From the NCBI RefSeq assembly GCF_040712315.1, contig NC_134020.1:32213751-32277750 (forward strand): a stretch of DNA of 64,000 nt, written 5' to 3'. This stretch comes from Castanea sativa (lineage: Eukaryota; Streptophyta; Magnoliopsida; Fagales; Fagaceae). Both the position numbers and the translations under genes were made by a program. Shown one piece after another: positions 29,492 through 42,983 of this stretch; position 1 is the first letter of the stretch, and the number at the start of each line of letters is the position of its first letter. The notes beneath the pieces were generated by a model that was given only the letters and a program-made list of their open reading frames with translations, was not told where the DNA came from and did no database searches.

Positions 29492-30121
29492 GGCAGCTAG
29501 CAAAAATGGGCCTTGTCTATTCGCATTTTAAGTTGTAAATGGACATTTATTAGGTAACAAGGACCATTGCATTTAATTGATTGGACTTTTAGTTGTAGAG
29601 GGTCACTTAACACCAAGAAATTTTAGGTTTAAGAAGAAATTGTATTATATTCAAATAATTATTATTATTATTATTATTATTATTCATTTTTCTTTCTTTC
29701 TAAGATTCAAAATTGATACTCAAGTTTGATTTTTATCTATTTTAAATTTTTTTTTTAACTTTTATTGAATTATTTTTAGCATATTTTAATTAATACTATA
29801 ATTAATCTACTTAATGTGTCTTATGACATAATCAATTTTTGATAAGCTTTTATTAATTTTAATTCTACAAAAATAATTATAACAAGCATTTTCAATAAAA
29901 TTTTGTAAATAATATGTACATTTAGAAAGGAATCTAGTCTTCTTTTTCCCCTTCTTATTTAGATTAGTACTAATAGTTTAAATATTACAAAAACGACAAG
30001 CCAATTCTACTATAGATGAAGGGACCCATTTTTTAGAGCTTAGCCATGCCTGCACCAAGAGATGAGCATTCACATTTGGTAGTGTAAAATAGAGTTTTCT
30101 CCATAGAGAGTACTAAAGCTA
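29492..30121. other. Unit B downstream spacer resumed
   Basis: Collinear with 6575-7660 of unit A, without the MITE found there (empty site at about 29930-29940). No gene supported. Confidence 0.65.
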
Positions 30122-30129
30122 GCCCTTGG

Positions 30130-31719
<1,590 letters not shown>

Positions 31720-31727
31720 GCCCCTAG

Positions 31728-32399
31728 ACATGTGTTATTTCAATTTTTTGCCACCCAACCCTAACTATAGCAACTCTAGCAGCCTGTATACCATAAATCC
31801 TTGTACTTTTCTAATATACACAAGCACAGCAGCTTGTGTAAAACTTACTTTTGTATTATTTTTGTTTCCCCTCTCTTGAGCACTCTCTCTCCTCTATAAG
31901 TAATATAAAAAGAGCTATTTAAATTATTTTAATATGATGTATTAAAAAATGAAGAATCAGATTTAGAGTGTGTTATACACCTAGTTATGTTAAATAGAAA
32001 AAGTGACTTTTTGAGATGTAAAAATAGAAAATTTATGCAAAAAGGGGATGGAAACGCTCTAATAGTGAGCAGAGAGTACTCTCCCCCTCCACACCCCCCC
32101 CCCCCCCCAAAAAAACTTTTGAGTGAATTTTTTTACTTAAAATAATTCTAGTAGATCTTGAGTAAATATGACCTCGATTTATTACCATGTTATTAATAAC
32201 AATCAAAGTAATTGTAGTGGCACTCCTCAAATTGAAAACTAAGCCCATGTAAAGCATCTGGTAGATATGTTTCATTTTTTGAGCAATCCGATTTTTGTAA
32301 TAAGAAAAGCATTTTCTTTTTCTTTTTCTTCTTCTTTTATTCTATAAAAGAAGAAGAGTTTTTAATAAATTATAGATTTGTGTTTTGTCTATCTAATGA
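31728..32399. other. Unit B downstream spacer, last part
   Basis: Collinear with about 7665-8229 of unit A (CATGTGTTATTTCA onward), including an expanded poly-C run (32095-32108). No gene supported. Confidence 0.6.
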
Positions 32400-32576
32400 A
32401 GCACTAATCCTTTAGGCATCCCTGAACAGAGGCAGAAACCTTGGAGGCTTGAACAAATATGGCTTGAGGAGAAGGGTTGCCATAACTTTGTAGCTTTGGC
32501 TTGGATGCTTAATCTTCCAGTTCCCCAATGGTAAGGGTTGATGCAAAGACAAGTAACTGTTAGTTTAATTTGCAAT
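32400..32576 (+). mobile_element. L1-type LINE, unit B copy, segment 1
   Basis: Encodes LEQIWLEEKGC-type linker sequence ahead of the reverse transcriptase and matches 8235-8400 of unit A. It is interrupted by a Copia element at 32577 and continues at 37731. Confidence 0.65.
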
Positions 32577-35500
32577 TGTTAGAAATACTGAATCAATGTA
32601 TTCTATTCTCAAGTAATAAAATATACATGAGTATCTTTATATAGGAGGCAAAGAGTGCAGTACAAGTATGTGTGTTATACAATTAAATAAGATGGGCCTA
32701 ACGCCCACAACCTATTACACGTTAACAGCCCCCTCAAACTCAAAGTGGGTGTGAGACCAACTTGAGATTGTCAACCAAAGCACGAAAGCGTCCATTAAGA
32801 TGTGACTTAGTGAAGATATCTGCAAGTTGATCTTTATGGGAGTCCAAGATCAACTAGAAAGCACCATAGACAAGATGATAATAGTTAAAATGACAATCAA
32901 TCTTGATATTTTTAGTCCATTCACAGAAGACATCATTATGAGCAATATGAATGGTACTTTGGTTTTCACAATAAAAGGGAGTAGTAGAGAATGTAAACAC
33001 CCCTAAATCCTTAAAAAGCCATCGAAGCCAATGAAGTTCAGATGTGGTATCAGTAAGGGCACGATATTCTACTTCAGTGTTGGAGTAGGCCACAACGGTT
33101 TGTTTCTTACTTTGCTAAGAGATCAAAGAAAAACTAAGAAGAAAACAATAACCAGTGGTTGACTGTTGGTCACTGGGATCTTCTACCCAATCAGCATAAA
33201 AAAACAAGCACAAAGAACAAGAGGAGACTGATTAGAGTAGAAAAGGCCATGAAAGAGAGTGTTCTTCAGGTATCGAAGAATGCGTAGGATAGCAACATAA
33301 TGAGTCGATCGTGGAGCAAACAGAAACTGGCTCACCTAGTGAACAATATAAGAAATGTCTAGACGAGTTACAGTGAGATAAACTAGGCTGTCAACCAATC
33401 GTCTATAAAGAGAAGAATTAGATAGTGGTTTTCCAACTAAGGAAGTCAAATGCGTATTAAGTTCAACTGGAATGTCAACAGTCTTACTATCAGTGAGTCC
33501 ATCTAGAGACAATTGTTCAGAAGTATACTTAGCTTGAGTATTGTAAAACTCATCAGTGGAATGAGTGATTTTAAGACCCAAAAAAAAAAGTTGAGATGTC
33601 CAAGATCTTTTATCTTAAACTGCATCTTTCATCTTAAACTGCTGGCTGAGAAAATGTTGAGTTCTTGAACACCACTAAGGTTATCACCAGTTATGATCAT
33701 GTCATCCATAGACAAGAGAAGCAAAATAGTGTCTTTTTCTATGCAATGAAGAAATAAGACAGAATCATAAGGACTAGCAATGTAACCCAAGTGGAAGATG
33801 GTAGAGCTAAACTTGGTAAACCAAGCTCGTAGAGCTTGCTTAAGGCCATAAAGTGCACGTCAAAGGTGACAAACCTTATTTGATTCAATAGAGAGACCAG
33901 AAGGAGGTTGCATTTAAACTTCTTCACTTAAATCCTTATTCAGAAAGACATTTTTGATATCCATCTGAAAAAAGTCACATTTATTGGCAACGGCAATAGC
34001 TAAAAGGACACAAATAGATAAGATTCGAGCAACCAGAACAAAGGTCTCTTCATAATCAATCTCATACTCTTGTGTAAAACTTTTTGCAACAGGACAAGTT
34101 TTATACTGCTCAATGGACCCATTAGACTGACTCTTGATCTTGTCGATCCACTTATAACCAAAAACAGACTTTCTAAGGGGGAGAGTAAGACAATCCCAAG
34201 TATAGTTTTTAGATAATGTATCAAGTTTCTCTTTCATTACAATTTGCCATAAAGGGTTAATGGAGGCCTTATGATAGGTGTGAGGCTCATGTAGTGTAGC
34301 AAGGGTAGTGTAACAATGATAGTCAAGTAAATGTGCAAGAATAGATCTTACCCAAGTTGAGTGACAAGGTGGAATGTGTTGTGTATGATCTTCAGGTGGA
34401 GCATAAGCCAAGGACCCAGGTGCAAAGTTGGGTAGCTCGTCATTGACCTTTTCATCTTTCATCTGTTTATTTGAGGGTGATCCAAGAGAAGCAAAAGAAA
34501 GATCTGGTGGTTGGATAGAGAACTCCAAAGGAGGATTGAGAGCATCTATAGAAGGAAGATGTGACTTGTCTGGAAAGATTTCTAAGATAAAAGAGGTAAA
34601 TAGGGAGGAATAGAAGTGAGAGAGCTCAACAAATGAGCGATATTCCCAAAGGACAACATTTCGAAAAACACAAAGATGATGAGAGACATGATCATAAAAT
34701 CGATACCACTTTTGAGTTTCGTCATAGCCAAGGAAACAACAAAGTTTGGATTGAGGGTCAAGTTTGTTGTGCTCATCAGGTTGAAAAAGAACGAAACAGG
34801 CAGAACCAAAGAAGCGTAGGTGATGATAGTCAAGGGGCAACCCAAAAAGACGCTCATATGGAGTCTGATTATGGATGACAGTACTTGGAATGTAATTAAT
34901 AGCATGAACAACATGAAGAACAGCTTCACCCCAAAATGAGGCAAGAACTTTGGCATAAAGAAGGAGAGCATGAACAGTATCAAGAATATGAAGAAGTTTT
35001 CATTCAACTCTACCATTTTGCAGAGAGGTACTTGGACAAGTTAGGTGATGTACAGTGTCATAAGAATGCCAAATAGCTTGAAAAGAATATTGAGTATATT
35101 CAAGAGCATTATCAGATTGAAAAATCTTGATACGTTTGGAAAATTGTGTTTCAACCATTTTTGCAAAGTTACTATAGATTGGTAGTAATTCAAAACAAGA
35201 TTTCATAGGAAAATTCAACTATAACGAGAATAATAATCAACAAAGACAATAAAATATCAAAGTCCACCAATACTGATAACAAGGGAAGGTCCCCCAACAT
35301 CAGAATGAATTAAGTAAAAAATACAGGTAGATATAAATTCACTATTATTAAAAGACAAAGATGGTTATTTTCCTAATTGGCATGAAGTACAATCAAAATT
35401 TTTTTTGGACACAGAACCTAACAGGCCCCTAGAAGCTAACTTGTACCCGAGAAAAGGGTGCATGTCCAAGATGAGAATGCCAAAGTGCGATAGAACGTAA

Positions 35501-37730
35501 AGAAGAAACTGCAGCAACTGCAATAGCAAAAAAAACAAGGGAAATAGGTGGAAGATGAAGGTTGTCCACGGGAAACATACGTCCAACTCTAGGACCGATC
35601 CCAAACTCCTACCCCATCCTCGGATCCTGCACAGTACACCCAGAATAGTTAAAAGTAAGGTAATAAACCAATTCAACTAATTGTCCCACAGAGAATAAAT
35701 TATAGGATAGGTTAGGTACATGGAAGGCCCCAGGAACCAAAAGGTTGGAGGTCGAAACAAAACCTAGACTATTGCCATGCATGGTAGAACCATTAGCTAT
35801 ACGAATACTAAGATGATGTGGTGCATGTTCAAGTTTAGAAAATAAAGAGGAGTGAGGTGTTATGTGATTGCAACAAGTAGAATCAAAAAGCCAAGAGTGA
35901 GACTTACCGAATAAAACTAAAAGAGTAATAGAAAAAGATGCATTACCAGCCATATGAATAGTCTAAGCTATGATGTTATGCAATTCAACTAAGGAGAGGT
36001 TGATAGTGGATCCAGAAGACTAGGACTCAGTTGAGACAAAAGACATTGGCTGAGTAGACTCAGTATTAGCAACAGAAGTAGTAGATTTGTTATGACAGTA
36101 ACAATTCTCAATAGTGTAGCCAAGATGCTTGCAATAGTTGCAGACTATTTGTTGAATTGCTTGCGATGATTGCCAGAGCTAGAGGCATCAAACCCTAATT
36201 ATGGAGGTTACTCTATGGGAGAAGCAAAAGGAGCAGTAGCTAGAACATTAAGCTTATTCTGAGCTTTAAGGGTTGCAAGATGAGCTTCTTCTCCAACCAA
36301 CTCATTTATAGTGGTATCAAGATAGAGATGAGGACTGCAATTAAGAAGCTGACTTTGAATGGGCTCATAGGTATCATTAAGTGATATCAAGAATTCATAG
36401 AGATGAAATTCATCTCAAACAGTAGCATATTGTTGAGCATCCTTTGAGCATACCCAAGTTGGATCTAAAAGTTCAATTTGGTCCCAAATGAAGCAAAGCT
36501 GATTATAGTAGTCATTGATAGATGCCCTAGTTCTTCCCTGAGTTGATGCAATTCAACTACTAACTGATATTTCATGCATACATGAGAAGTGGAATATCTC
36601 TTGGCCAACATATCCCATGCAGATTTTGCACCACCAAAGTTGCCCAACATTTTGGAGATTGAAGAAATGGAAATGTTTCAGCGTATGAGTGATGAATCAT
36701 GTGGTTGTGATTATCACATTCAACCATGTGAGTGATGAAGGTAGTATCTTCTTCAGTTGCCCCCTTGGTAGGAATAGTGATTGTACCAACAAAATATTAC
36801 CAAAGCATGCGACCTGTAAGAAAACTGCGCTTAGCTTGAGACTAAGATAAGTAATTTGTATTCCCCTTCAATATAGCATTAATGGGGCGAGGAAGAAAAA
36901 TATCCTTATTATCCATTTAGAGACACAATATGCGAAAATAGATTACAAAAATGAACTTTACACGAAAAACTAAGTAAGGAGAAGCTAGACTGTAAAAGTC
37001 AACTCTATAGAAAAGTCAACGATCAACGCTCAATCAAAGTCAACTAGCACAGTCAACAAAAGTCAGCGGAGATGACATCCGCAAGATGTTAGTGGAGATG
37101 ACATCAGCAAGATGTTAGTGGAGATGACATCAACAAGATGACATAAGCGGCTGATGTAAGCTAGGGCTAATGTGGCACTGATGACGTCACAAGTGACGTC
37201 AACCTAGAGCAGAAGACAGCGTGTGACATTCAACGCAGATTGCTTGGGCGGCACGTGAAGGCATGTGAAGACTTCGATGGCTACGAGACTTGCACGAATG
37301 AGTAGATCGGCACAAGATGATCACAGTGGTACCTGCAGAAAGCTTAATCAGGCAAGATTCACGGTGGCGATAATAATGGCAATAGTCCTTGCGGTGTGAG
37401 ACTCCTTAGCCATGGCGGCTACAGTTCTGGAAATAGAGACGACAACTAAGGGACATTGGAGATTCAAAGACAAATGGCTATGGCGGCAACTGTGATGATG
37501 GAAGCAACTGTGAGTTTGGAGTAACACCAAAGAGAAACAAGTCTACTAAAAAAAGGTCAGATCAATGTTTCTAATATCATGTTAAAAATACTGAATCAAT
37601 GTATTTTATTTCTCAAGTATAAAGTATACATGAGTGCCTTTATATAGGAAATAGAGTATGCAATACAAGTATGTGTGCTATACAAGTAAATAAGGTGGGC
37701 CTAAAGCCCATAACCTATTACACATTAATA
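32577..37730 (-). mobile_element. Copia retrotransposon with short LTRs (decayed, - strand)
   Basis: The two 151-bp LTRs (32577-32727 and 37580-37730) both run from TGTTA to TTAAYA and differ at roughly one position in eight, so insertion is old. On the - strand the 5' LTR is the right one. A degenerate tRNA-Met primer site (TGATATTAGAAAC) lies just inside it, and a polypurine tract (TTTGAGGGGG) just before the left LTR. Domain order gag, protease, integrase, RT, RNase H identifies Copia. It is inserted in the LINE; unit A gives the empty site near 8405. Confidence 0.88.
32854..36916 (-). pseudogene. Copia gag-pol polyprotein, broken
   Basis: Gag starts at the ATG at 36916 and passes through a single CCHC-like knuckle near 36110. 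Protease follows with WLFDSTCCNHIT (around 35900), then the gag-pre-integrase segment ending FDCTSCQLGK (35365), the integrase core with FQSDNALEY and GRVE (35218-35000), and its C-terminal part PYERLFG...FFGSACFV (34870-34790). The RT palm spans roughly 34260-33400, and RNase H with YSNTEVEYRAL (33093-32854) closes the protein. Breaks include stops in gag, a stop between integrase and protease, and the RT catalytic motif reading SMDD where YVDD is expected. It cannot encode a working protein. Typical length for such a polyprotein is about 1300-1400 residues, which matches the span. Confidence 0.85.
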
Positions 37731-38235
37731 GAGATGATGGAGCAAGCACTCTTTTGGAAACATTACTCATGCTCTGGTTCAGAAGATTTTTTTTTTCTTG
37801 AAAAGAGCATAAGAAAAGGCCCGTGGAGGAGGCTATTTTGATAAAGTGCTCCAACTGAAGAACAAGATTAATGGTTTGTTTGTTCAAAGAGAAAAAATGT
37901 GACACTAACGGTCTCAATTACATTGAATAACGTCTGGGGATAAAAATACTAGATATTTCCATAGTAGAGCTTCCCAAAGATTTCGTAGAAATTAAATAAG
38001 CGACCTCAGGAATCAAAGGGATGAGATGTGTACTAGAGATGATAATATTTCTTCATTAGTCATTACTTGTAGATTACTATCAACAATTATTTTCTTCTTC
38101 TAAATTAACCTACTAAGATTGATCGTGCTTTACAGTATACTCTTCAAGTGGTTATGGATGACATTAATTCTCTGTTGATTGATGATTTTACAAAACAAAA
38201 AGTTGACATAGCTCTAAAACGGATGGCCCCTTAAT
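37731..38235 (+). mobile_element. L1-type LINE, unit B copy, segment 2
   Basis: Continues segment 1 and matches 8410-8890 of unit A, up to the sequence encoding VDIALKRMAP before the reverse transcriptase motif. Cut at 38236 by an AT-rich insertion. Confidence 0.7.
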
Positions 38236-39410
38236 AATGCCTTAAAATGTATACTTGTTATATATTTATGTGGGCATTATCTCCTTATTACTATGCTTAA
38301 TTTGTATAATTAAGCCATAATTTGTATTAATCCCTATTATTTATCTTTACATAATTTCTTGAATAAGATGTCATTCATTGTGTGTAATTTTCTACTTTTA
38401 GGAAATCATGTAAAAAAGATGAGTTTACAAGAGTCTGTGAGAGAATAAAGGCCAAACTAGAATTAAAGAGGAGCTAAATGACCATGATTAAATGTCTAAG
38501 GAGGTGTAGCTGGAGTGCTTGGGTTATCTACCATGTTTGGAAGTTTCAAATAAGGAAAGAAATAAAAAAGGCAAAATCTAAAAAGGAAAAATTAGATTTG
38601 AGCACCGATCAGTATTTTGGGCATATTTCTCTCCTCAAAATTCTATTTGACACAAGGCTAGATGGGTTGGAACTGTGACTTAAAGATCTACAACTTTCCA
38701 ATTTTGAGATTTTTGAAATTCTCAATTTTTAAAAGCCGAAATTAACTCACAATTCACTACAGTAAACCTAGACGAAAATTAAAAAATAGTAAAAGTTTTA
38801 TTTTCTTTGGACACTTGGATGTTAAGGTTTTGAAGGGAGGATGTGTAGAATGAATTTGGCAGAGAAAACCTTGAATTTTCCAATCTCTAATAGCTGCCTA
38901 AACTCTTTGCTAAGGCTAGGGGTTATGTTTCTTCTATACGGTATGAATATTCAATTTGATTTTTTCTAGGATTTTATTAAAAACATATTTGATTGTTCAA
39001 TTAGATTTCTTTTGATGAAATCAGGTTTTAAAGTGAGTGGGTTTTTCTGAAAACTTTTCTAACTGCATTATTAATCTAGGTTATCATGCGTTCTTGAATT
39101 GTCTCAGTTCAACCAAATCATAAGTATTTAATTGTATAAGAACAATCAATTATGAAATATATAATTTCTTAAATCACAAAGAATTTCATATTGATATAGG
39201 GAAACACAACGATGCCCTAGTGTTTATTATTGACTTAAATCAATTATAATTGTTATTCTTGTTTACAATTACCAGGAAAAAATTATTCTTCATCTCCACC
39301 AAAAGTTTTTTTAATTACATTGTCTTTGAATTTAGCCCGCTCATTGTGGTTCAACCTTGGTACTTCGAGAATTATGTTGCTACGATCTTCTACACTTGGG
39401 AGTGAGCAAG
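38236..39410. mobile_element. 1.2-kb AT-rich insertion in the LINE, possibly a degenerate solo LTR
   Basis: Unit A reads straight through (GGCCCTTCTTAAAGCC near 8885). Unit B has about 1175 extra bases between GGATGGCCCC and CCCCTCTTAAAGCC, so a short CCCC repeat flanks the insert. It begins near TGCCTTAAAATG and ends ...GAGTGAGCAAGGA, loosely TG...CA. No coding region is seen. Class uncertain. Confidence 0.5.
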
Positions 39411-40119
39411 GACCCCTCTTAAAGCCCCTGGTCCTAGTGGTAAGCCTCATATATATTTTTAGCATTATTGGCATTAATTATACATATATCACTCTCATCC
39501 ATAAGGTGAAGAGTCCAGAAAGAGTAATGAAGTTTTACCCTATTTCCATTTGTAACATCCTTTATAAGCTTATATTTAAGGCATTAGCAAACAGGCTTAA
39601 AAATATTTTACCTCAAATTATTTCTAATTCTCAAAGTGCTTTCCAATCGAATAAAACCATATTGGATAATATTCTTGTTGCATTTGAAACCCTCCACCAC
39701 ATTAAAACAAAGAAGTTGGGTAAATTGGGGTTCAAGACTCTAAAGTTGGATATGGGCAAGGCAGGTGATAGACTCGAGTGAGTTTTTTTTGCTAAAATTG
39801 ATTGAAAAAATGGGTTTCAGAATAGATGGATAATGTATCAGTACTATTTCTTATTCTATTTTGGTTAATGAGAATCAAAAGGTAATATCAAACCTACTAG
39901 AGGCATCAAACAAGGTGCCCTTTATCACCTTAAATTTTAATGCATTGCTCAAAAGGCTTAATTGGTATTATTAAACAAGCTATTCAAGAGGATAGTATCA
40001 GAGGCCTTTCTCTATGTAAAAGTGTTCTAAAAATCTCTCACCTATTTTTTGCCGATGATAGCTTACATTTTTGTTGTGCCCGAATGGGTGATATTCAAAC
40101 TATCCATGGAATTCTTGAC
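39411..40119 (+). mobile_element. L1-type LINE, unit B copy, segment 3 (RT core)
   Basis: Encodes LKAPGPSG, then YPISICNILYKLIFKALANR (39535 onward), SQSAFQSN, DMGKAGDRLEW-like sequence and, at about 40045-40075, HLFFADDSLHF with the FADD catalytic motif of non-LTR reverse transcriptases. Frameshifts and stops break it. It matches 8890-9317 in unit A over the first part. Confidence 0.85.
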
Positions 40120-41551
40120 TAATATGAAAAAGTTTCCTAGCAACAGATTAACAAAGATAATCTGTTTGTTTTGATGTAAAATTTTTAGGAAAATATTTTC
40201 CTATTTTACTGTGTTTGTTTTGTAGTAAAATATTTAGTCAAAAAGAAAATGTTTTCAGTCAACCAAATCAAATAGACAAATTTATGTAAAATATTTTACA
40301 CTTAAAATTTTGGTAAAACATTTTACATTTTCTTTCAAGCTCTCACCCTGAAACTCCCTCAAACCTCACTCCTCAGTCCCTTTCATGCTCTTTTGCTTCT
40401 CACTCTCAAGTTCTCACTCTCCACTCTTAAGTTCTCCCTCCCCACAAACCAAAGCCACCAAGCCACTCTCAGTTTTGTCGGCACCACTCATCTCCAGCAG
40501 CTCTCATCGCTAGCTCCACCTCCGCCATCGTAGCTTGACTCGCCTCCACCCACCGAGTTTGGTTCAGCCACTTAAATGCACCGATTCTTTTTTCAATCCA
40601 ACCATACACCAGCTCTTACTCCACCAATTCTCTTACCACCATCACATCGGCTCTACCTCCACCTTCATCAACTCACCCATTGGTTCTCAAATCTAGTTTT
40701 TGTTTTTTTTGTTTTTTTTTTTTTTTACCACTACATGGGTTTATTGATTTAGGCTTTTTGGCTGATTTTATGGGTTGTGGTGGGTGGCTTGGTATTTAAG
40801 TTGCAGTGGGTGGCTGTGTTTTTGGGTGGCTGAGATGTTTGTAGGTCCGTTGATGGCTAAGTTTTTGGGTGGCTGGAATGGTTTGTGGGCCATGGTGAGG
40901 ACTCGGTTTGTGGGTTATGTTGAGTGGTTGGCTGGCTTTGGCCTTTCTTTTTTTGTTTTTCATTCTCCAATTTGTGGATTTGAGTAGTCAGTGGAGTGTC
41001 GGTGTGGTGGTGGGTGGGTTTGTGCCGATCTAGTGGTGATTTGGGTGGTGGAGTGGTGGAGGTTTGGTTTTGTGAGATTTTTTATTTTTTATTTGTTTAT
41101 ATATAGCTAAAACAATAGAGAGTCTTTATTTAACTAAAGAAATTACATGTACAACTAGTAACTAACAACCATGGAGTGGTGTCCCCAGAGAAAGCTCTGA
41201 AATACAATGGAAAACCCAACCCTAGAAACATTATACTTAGCCTGTTCAAACCTGTGTAGCCATTCGTTGTTGATATTCCTAAAAAGAAAAACTGACACCC
41301 TCAAGGAATGTCTTCGGGTCCACCTTCGGGTGGACCTAGACTTGCTCAAAATTATTTTGTAAGATTGTTAAAATTCTTTTAAAATATATTTTTTTTTTAA
41401 ACATTTTTTTTGCATTTTCAGGAATACAAACCAAACACAGTAAAATGAAAATATATTACATGATAAATATTTTACCTTTGCAAATATTTTACATCGAAAC
41501 AAACAAAGCTTAATATGAAAAAGTTTCTTGGCAACAGATTAACAAAGATAA
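40120..41551. repeat. 41-bp duplications flanking the inserted TIR element
   Basis: The 41-bp sequences 40120-40160 and 41511-41551 (both begin TAATATGAAAAAGTTTC and end AACAAAGATAA) differ at only two positions and directly abut the element at 40161-41510. They are LINE sequence, so they act as a target duplication far longer than usual for DNA transposons. Confidence 0.85.
40161..41510. mobile_element. Terminal-inverted-repeat element, MULE-like, 1350 bp
   Basis: The left end, TCTGTTTGTTTTGATGTAAAAT, and the complement of the right end, CTTTGTTTGTTTCGATGTAAAAT in effect, pair over about 22 bp. Pairing resumes at an inner shared TTTTACTGTGTTTGKTTTGTA block. The interior has T/G-rich sequence (40740-41080) and a stretch reading LSRSTRRWTRRHS-type frames on the - strand, which is not a known protein. 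No transposase is visible, so it is non-autonomous. Long subterminal pairing suggests Mutator-like, but the 41-bp flanking duplication does not fit that family's usual 8-11 bp. Confidence 0.6.
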
Positions 41552-42399
41552 GACTACCCTATTCTTTAATAAATCTGTTTCTATTGCTAAAAAAAACATT
41601 TGTTAAATATTTGCTTTAAGTTCCTAAAATAAAAGAGTATGAAAAATATCTTGGCTTACTAGCAGTTTGGAGGGGGGGGGGAGAGGAGGGAATAAAATAG
41701 GTAGACTTAATTTTATTAAAGAAAGGGTGTGGAGAATGGAGCAAAGACTACTATCTCAAGCTAGAAAAGCTCTTATAAAAGCTATTGTTCAAGCAATTTT
41801 CACCTTTGGCATGCATTAAGCTACTTGTGGGACTTCGTAAGGACATCGTGCAATGTGATGATTTGTAAATTTTGGTGGGGTTAACGGGGAATTATAGGAA
41901 AATTTGCTGGAAGAATTGAGAAACTTTATGTAGACCCAAAGCTACTGGATATATAAGTTTTAAGGATCTTTGCAAATTTAATGATACTATGTTGGCAAAA
42001 CAAGTGTGGTGGCTTGTTCATGATACCGATTCTCTCTTTTATAAAATCTTTATGGCTAAATATTTTCCTAGTAGTATTGTAATTGAAGCTAAAGCTACAT
42101 CAAGGTCTTATGATTGGAAGAACATTTTGTGAGCTCGAATTGCCGTCTCCATGGGAGCTAAATGGTGGATTGGTGATGGAAGAGATATTCAGATTTATGA
42201 GGATTATTGTTTACCAGGCAACTATGGTGGTAGAGTACTGGTGTTACCTATATCACATCTTCGAAGAACAGCTACTGTCTCAAATTTTATTGATACTGAT
42301 TTTAATTAGTGGAACTCACAACTTCTAGACACTCCATTTCTTCCTTTTAGTAGATAAAAGCAATATCTTTATGTTTAACTGTGTAGCAGGATTACTTAT
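41552..42399 (+). mobile_element. L1-type LINE, unit B copy, segment 4 (post-RT region)
   Basis: Encodes GYISFKDLCKFNDTMLAKQ, then YKIFMAKYFP and WWIGDGRDIQIYEDYCLP, the domain that follows RT in plant L1 elements (zf-RVT region). Several stops. Interrupted at 42400 by the Gypsy element and continues at 52109. Confidence 0.75.
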
Positions 42400-42897
42400 T
42401 GAAGGGGATAAAAATAGTAAATGGACAGAGATAATGATGACGGATGGACACCGTAAGTGACGCGACTATGACGGTCAACTTTTGCTGAGTATCCGTCATA
42501 GGTGGATTGATTGTAGGTTCCAGGTGGCATGTAATTTGATATGCACCAGATGAACTTTTGCTTTATCCCCACGCAAACGTGCACACTTGGACTTCTTGCG
42601 ACACACGTTTGAGAAGACTCCTATATGGAAATAAGCTTGAGAAGGAAGTTGTATCCTAAAAGAAAGGTAATTCCGCTCAATATAAATACCTCAGAAACCC
42701 TAAATATGAAGGTACGCACAATATTCTTAACTCTGGCACTCTAGGGTTAAAGGAACAAGATTCTAACTTGACCTTCGGAGGGTATTCGGCCGACACCACA
42801 CCGGTGCTCTCTTCTAGGTCCTTTGTTTTCTTTTTGTAGGTATTGCTTTCGTTTGAGGAGCGCTTGCAACTCACTAGTGATATTTTCGGCTTCATCA
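42400..42897 (+). repeat. 5' LTR of the Gypsy element
   Basis: TATAAATA at 42681-42688 is the likely promoter. Contains several TGACGG/CCGTCA motifs (for example near 42438, 42470 and 42495). Confidence 0.95.
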
Positions 42898-42898
42898 G

Positions 42899-42916
42899 TT
42901 GGCGCCGTCTGTGGGG
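42899..42916 (+). promoter_or_regulatory. Primer binding site of the Gypsy element
   Basis: TTGGCGCCGTCTGTGGGG starts two bases after the 5' LTR, the sequence typical of plant Gypsy elements of this kind. Confidence 0.8.
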
Positions 42917-42983
42917 ACGATAGAGGAAGAAGAAAATCTTCTGATTATTTTAGCCTCGCTCTATCCCTGAGACAAAGAGTTGC

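Noticed and set aside
34428..34878. + strand open frames inside the Copia element
   Set aside because: They are antisense to the integrase and RT coding region on the - strand and lack any motif.
42677..42895. Open frames within the Gypsy LTR (repeated at 51888-52109)
   Set aside because: They exist in both LTRs because the LTRs are identical; no coding signal.
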